Below the pieces are notes generated by a model. That model saw only the letters and a list, made by a program, of their open reading frames with translations. It made no database searches and was not told where the DNA came from. Positions 6,221 to 8,157 of a stretch of 8,157 nucleotides of DNA are shown here, piece by piece; the stretch's first letter is position 1, and the number at the start of each line of letters is the position of its first letter. The position numbers and the translations under genes were made by a program. Source of the DNA: Nitrosomonas sp. (GTDB lineage: Bacteria; Pseudomonadota; Gammaproteobacteria; Burkholderiales; Nitrosomonadaceae). Location of the stretch: contig JAJFJI010000334.1 of NCBI GenBank assembly GCA_021774205.1, positions 1 through 8,157 on the forward strand, read 5' to 3'.

Positions 6221-7255
6221 TCATTCCACGTTATTCGGAGCCATCAAAGCTGCATAAGTAAAGAATATCTCCTCAAGAAACAAACGAGGATTTAATGGAT
6301 GGCGTGATAATTGTTGCGAGGATAGCAATGTACGTAAAAACGCAACCAGCGCCTTGGTGTCGATTATTGAAGCCAAAGTCCGGATAGCCACCATTTTGGA
6401 CAAGTGATAACGTATTTTACCAGTTAAACAGAAGCTTAGCAGATCATAACACCATTTTTGCATCCAGCTAACGACGACCGGCAATTCAGATTGTTGCATT
6501 TTTTCCGCTAGTTCAATTGGACTGATTTTTTGCGGTCCACTGATTTGTTCGATAAATGCGTCGTGTTGAGTTACATAGCTCTGCTCATTAAATGTTAATG
6601 CCAAAAGTGGCGCAAAGCTTGCGGCAGCCAGGCAAACTTCCGGTTTATTTACACCCTGTTGTTTTAACCAGCACGTTGCTTGCGCAATGTCTGGTATTGG
6701 CATATTAACAAGTTGACATCGGCTGCGAATAGTTGCTGGCAAATGTTGTGGACGGTGTGCCACCAAAATAAATAACACATGGGGAGGTGGTTCTTCTAAT
6801 TTCTTCAGCAATGCATTGGCAGCGGCGGTATTCATGGTTTCCGCCGGGCAAATTAAAACAATGCGTTGGCCACGCTGATGGCCTGTCATATAGACAAAAT
6901 CAGATAAAGCACGAATCTGTGCAATACTAATCTGTTGATTAGGTTTTTTCTTTGATTTTACACTGCTAGCAACTGCAGTTTCACCAGTTAAATTTGAAGA
7001 AGCTTCAGGCACAACCTGATAGAAATCAGGATGTCCTCCTTGCTCGAACCAACCACAACTCAGACATGCGCCACAAGCCTCACCGATTGGTGATGGATTT
7101 TCACATAAACGAAATTTGCTGAGATTAAGCGCGAAATCAAGTTTACCAATTCCCGCTCTTCCCTTTAGTAGCAAAGCATGTGCGCTAGAGCGATGGTTTT
7201 GTGTTAGCTTTTGCCAGAGCTTATGTTGCCAGCTATAAATATTACTCATCGTCAC
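6221..7255 (-). CDS. holB: DNA polymerase III subunit delta prime
   Basis: The 344-residue delta prime subunit of the clamp-loader complex, which helps load the beta sliding clamp onto DNA. Residues 32-38 form a P-loop-like GRAGIGK. A four-cysteine zinc module follows (C51, then C61, C64 and C67 in EACGACLSC), then HPDFY. AAANALLKKLEEPPPHVLFIL (145-165) and the SRC motif (178-180 in LPATIRSRC) are AAA+ family hallmarks. The stretch 84-106 is rich in Ser/Lys and looks like an insertion relative to E. coli. The start may be GTG at 7255, which overlaps the tmk stop as GTGA, or ATG at 7249, two codons in; the sequence does not decide between them. It is translationally coupled to tmk, the usual order in many proteobacteria. 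No frameshift is seen. Confidence 0.95.
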   Translation of the reverse strand: MTMSNIYSWQHKLWQKLTQNHRSSAHALLLKGRAGIGKLDFALNLSKFRLCENPSPIGEACGACLSCGWFEQGGHPDFYQVVPEASSNLTGETAVASSVKSKKKPNQQISIAQIRALSDFVYMTGHQRGQRIVLICPAETMNTAAANALLKKLEEPPPHVLFILVAHRPQHLPATIRSRCQLVNMPIPDIAQATCWLKQQGVNKPEVCLAAASFAPLLALTFNEQSYVTQHDAFIEQISGPQKISPIELAEKMQQSELPVVVSWMQKWCYDLLSFCLTGKIRYHLSKMVAIRTLASIIDTKALVAFLRTLLSSQQLSRHPLNPRLFLEEIFFTYAALMAPNNVE

Positions 7256-7878
7256 TTTAAAGGGAAAACCTTTTCCATGATATGTCTAATCGCTTCCTGA
7301 ACTTTTTGTAACGACTGACTGGCATCAATCAGAAGCATCCGTTCAGGATATTTTTCAACCCTGGCTAAATAGGCTGTCCGAACACGCTGAAAAAATTCCG
7401 TTTGTTCTTTTTCAAAACGATCAGCCGATTTGATGCCAGCGATTCGCTGCTGACCCAACTCAACGGGCACATCAAAATATAGTGTCAGATCGGGTTGAAG
7501 CACGCCTTGCGCCCATTGCTCCAAATTTTCGAGTTTGGTTATTCCAACTTGCCTTCCGCCACCTTGATAGGCAAAACTTGCATCGGTAAATCGGTCCGAG
7601 ATTACCCAATCGCCCCGCGACAATGCAGGAAAAATAACTTTATCCAAATGCTCCCGTCGCGCGGCAAACATCAGCAGCGCCTCAGTTTCTGGGTGCATGG
7701 TCAGGCTACTATTCAGCAAGAGTGTGCGTAATTCTTCGCCGAGCGGCGTTCCGCCTGGTTCCCGCGTCACCACCACATTCACCCCGTTACCCTGCAAAAA
7801 ATCAACGATCCATGCAAGCTGTGTACTCTTGCCTGCACCATCTATTCCTTCCAGTGTTATAAATTTTCCCGGGCTCAT
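7252..7878 (-). CDS. tmk: Thymidylate kinase
   Basis: Phosphorylates dTMP to dTDP with ATP in the cytoplasm, an essential step of dTTP supply. The 208-residue length is normal. The P-loop GIDGAGKST is at 11-19, TREPGGT at 38-44, the DRF motif (DRFTDASFAYQGGGR) at 95-109 with Q105 near the substrate site, and the LID region around 147-158 (AGIKSADRFEKE). ATG at 7878 is chosen because MSPGKFITLEGIDG is the standard family start; AAGG lies about 10 nt upstream. It overlaps holB by 4 nt at GTGA, so the two form an operon. It is divergent from ampD. In many proteobacteria mltG (yceG) precedes tmk; it is absent here. Confidence 0.96.
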   Translation of the reverse strand: MSPGKFITLEGIDGAGKSTQLAWIVDFLQGNGVNVVVTREPGGTPLGEELRTLLLNSSLTMHPETEALLMFAARREHLDKVIFPALSRGDWVISDRFTDASFAYQGGGRQVGITKLENLEQWAQGVLQPDLTLYFDVPVELGQQRIAGIKSADRFEKEQTEFFQRVRTAYLARVEKYPERMLLIDASQSLQKVQEAIRHIMEKVFPLK

Positions 7879-7904
7879 TATTAAGCTGCCTTAACGTCTT
7901 AATT

Positions 7905-7932
7905 TTGTTGTGCTGTCTGATTTTGCTAATAT
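7905..7932 (+). promoter_or_regulatory. Candidate ampD promoter
   Basis: TTGTTG (7905-7910), a 16-nt spacer, and TAATAT (7927-7932) preceded by TGC as an extended -10. Initiation near 7939 would leave about 26 nt to the ampD ATG. The site lies in the 87-bp divergent gap between tmk and ampD. No clear minus-strand promoter for tmk is seen. Confidence 0.4.
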
Positions 7933-7965
7933 GCCATGAATTAACACTTAAATTTTCTTTAAACC

Positions 7966-8157
7966 ATGCTAATTGACGCATCCGGTCATCTCGACACCGC
8001 TTTATTTATTGCATCACCCAATTATGACGAACGTCCGTCAGGGTGTAACATTTCTCTATTGGTAATACACAACATCAGCCTTCCACCCGATGAGTTCTGT
8101 GGTGATGGCGTAATTCAGCTATTCACCAACCAGCTCGATCCAGCGGCACACCCTTAT
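7966..8157 (+). CDS. ampD: 1,6-anhydro-N-acetylmuramyl-L-alanine amidase AmpD (3' partial)
   Basis: The first 64 codons of AmpD, the cytoplasmic zinc amidase that removes the peptide from anhydromuramyl-peptides during cell-wall recycling and so lowers the inducer of ampC-type beta-lactamases. The match is colinear with E. coli AmpD: SPNYDERP (17-24), then LLVIHNISLPPDEF (31-44) with the first zinc ligand H35, and LFTNQLDPAAHPY (52-64). ATG at 7966 fits the family N-terminus; the nearest upstream ATG is followed directly by a stop. No good Shine-Dalgarno is seen (TTTAAACC precedes the ATG). The remaining two thirds, including the other zinc ligands, lie beyond the right edge, so activity cannot be judged. 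Divergent from tmk. Confidence 0.95.
   Translation, partial: MLIDASGHLDTALFIASPNYDERPSGCNISLLVIHNISLPPDEFCGDGVIQLFTNQLDPAAHPY

Noticed and set aside
7495..7894. Two plus-strand frames inside tmk
   Set aside because: Antisense shadows of a clearly conserved gene.
1..8157. CRISPR arrays, tRNA or rRNA genes, toxin-antitoxin or phage-defence genes
   Set aside because: No regularly spaced direct repeats, no recognisable tRNA or rRNA sequence, and no such protein families were seen on either strand.

Overview
The window looks like a chromosomal segment of a Gram-negative proteobacterium. tmk-holB and a divergent ampD form an ordinary housekeeping block on the right. The left two thirds hold carbohydrate genes broken up by decayed insertion sequences. 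The proteins and IS families suggest a betaproteobacterium, possibly of the Nitrosomonas type; that placement is inference from recognition and is weak. Both window edges cut genes.

Left block (1-4616, plus strand): (1) a 5'-truncated fusion protein, a GT4 glycosyltransferase joined to a C-terminal cupin like the phosphomannose-isomerase domain of ManC/AlgA; (2) a 314-aa GH130 protein of the beta-mannoside phosphorylase type; (3) a remnant of an IS5-type transposase with its middle deleted; (4) a second, longer and very divergent GH130 protein (481 aa). All three enzymes point to mannose. The simplest reading is a small cassette that builds a mannose-containing glycan or solute from GDP-mannose, takes it apart through GH130 enzymes, and links mannose-6-phosphate to central metabolism through the cupin. 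This is the most interesting part of the window; the product is unknown.

Middle block (4617-5746): a graveyard of insertion sequences. It holds the decayed N-terminal piece of an IS5-family (IS903-like) transposase, abutting a complete but dead IS6-family element of 820 bp. The IS6 copy keeps 17-bp terminal inverted repeats matching at 16 positions, and its transposase frame has at least five stop codons. No flanking direct repeat is visible.

Right block (5747-8157): a cold-shock protein gene (minus) with a likely extended -10 promoter and a leader of about 95 nt; then holB and tmk (minus, overlapping by 4 nt at GTGA), encoding DNA polymerase III delta prime and thymidylate kinase; then the start of ampD (plus), divergent from tmk with a plausible promoter between them. 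ampD runs off the right edge. The change from accessory to core genome falls between about 5690 and 5750.
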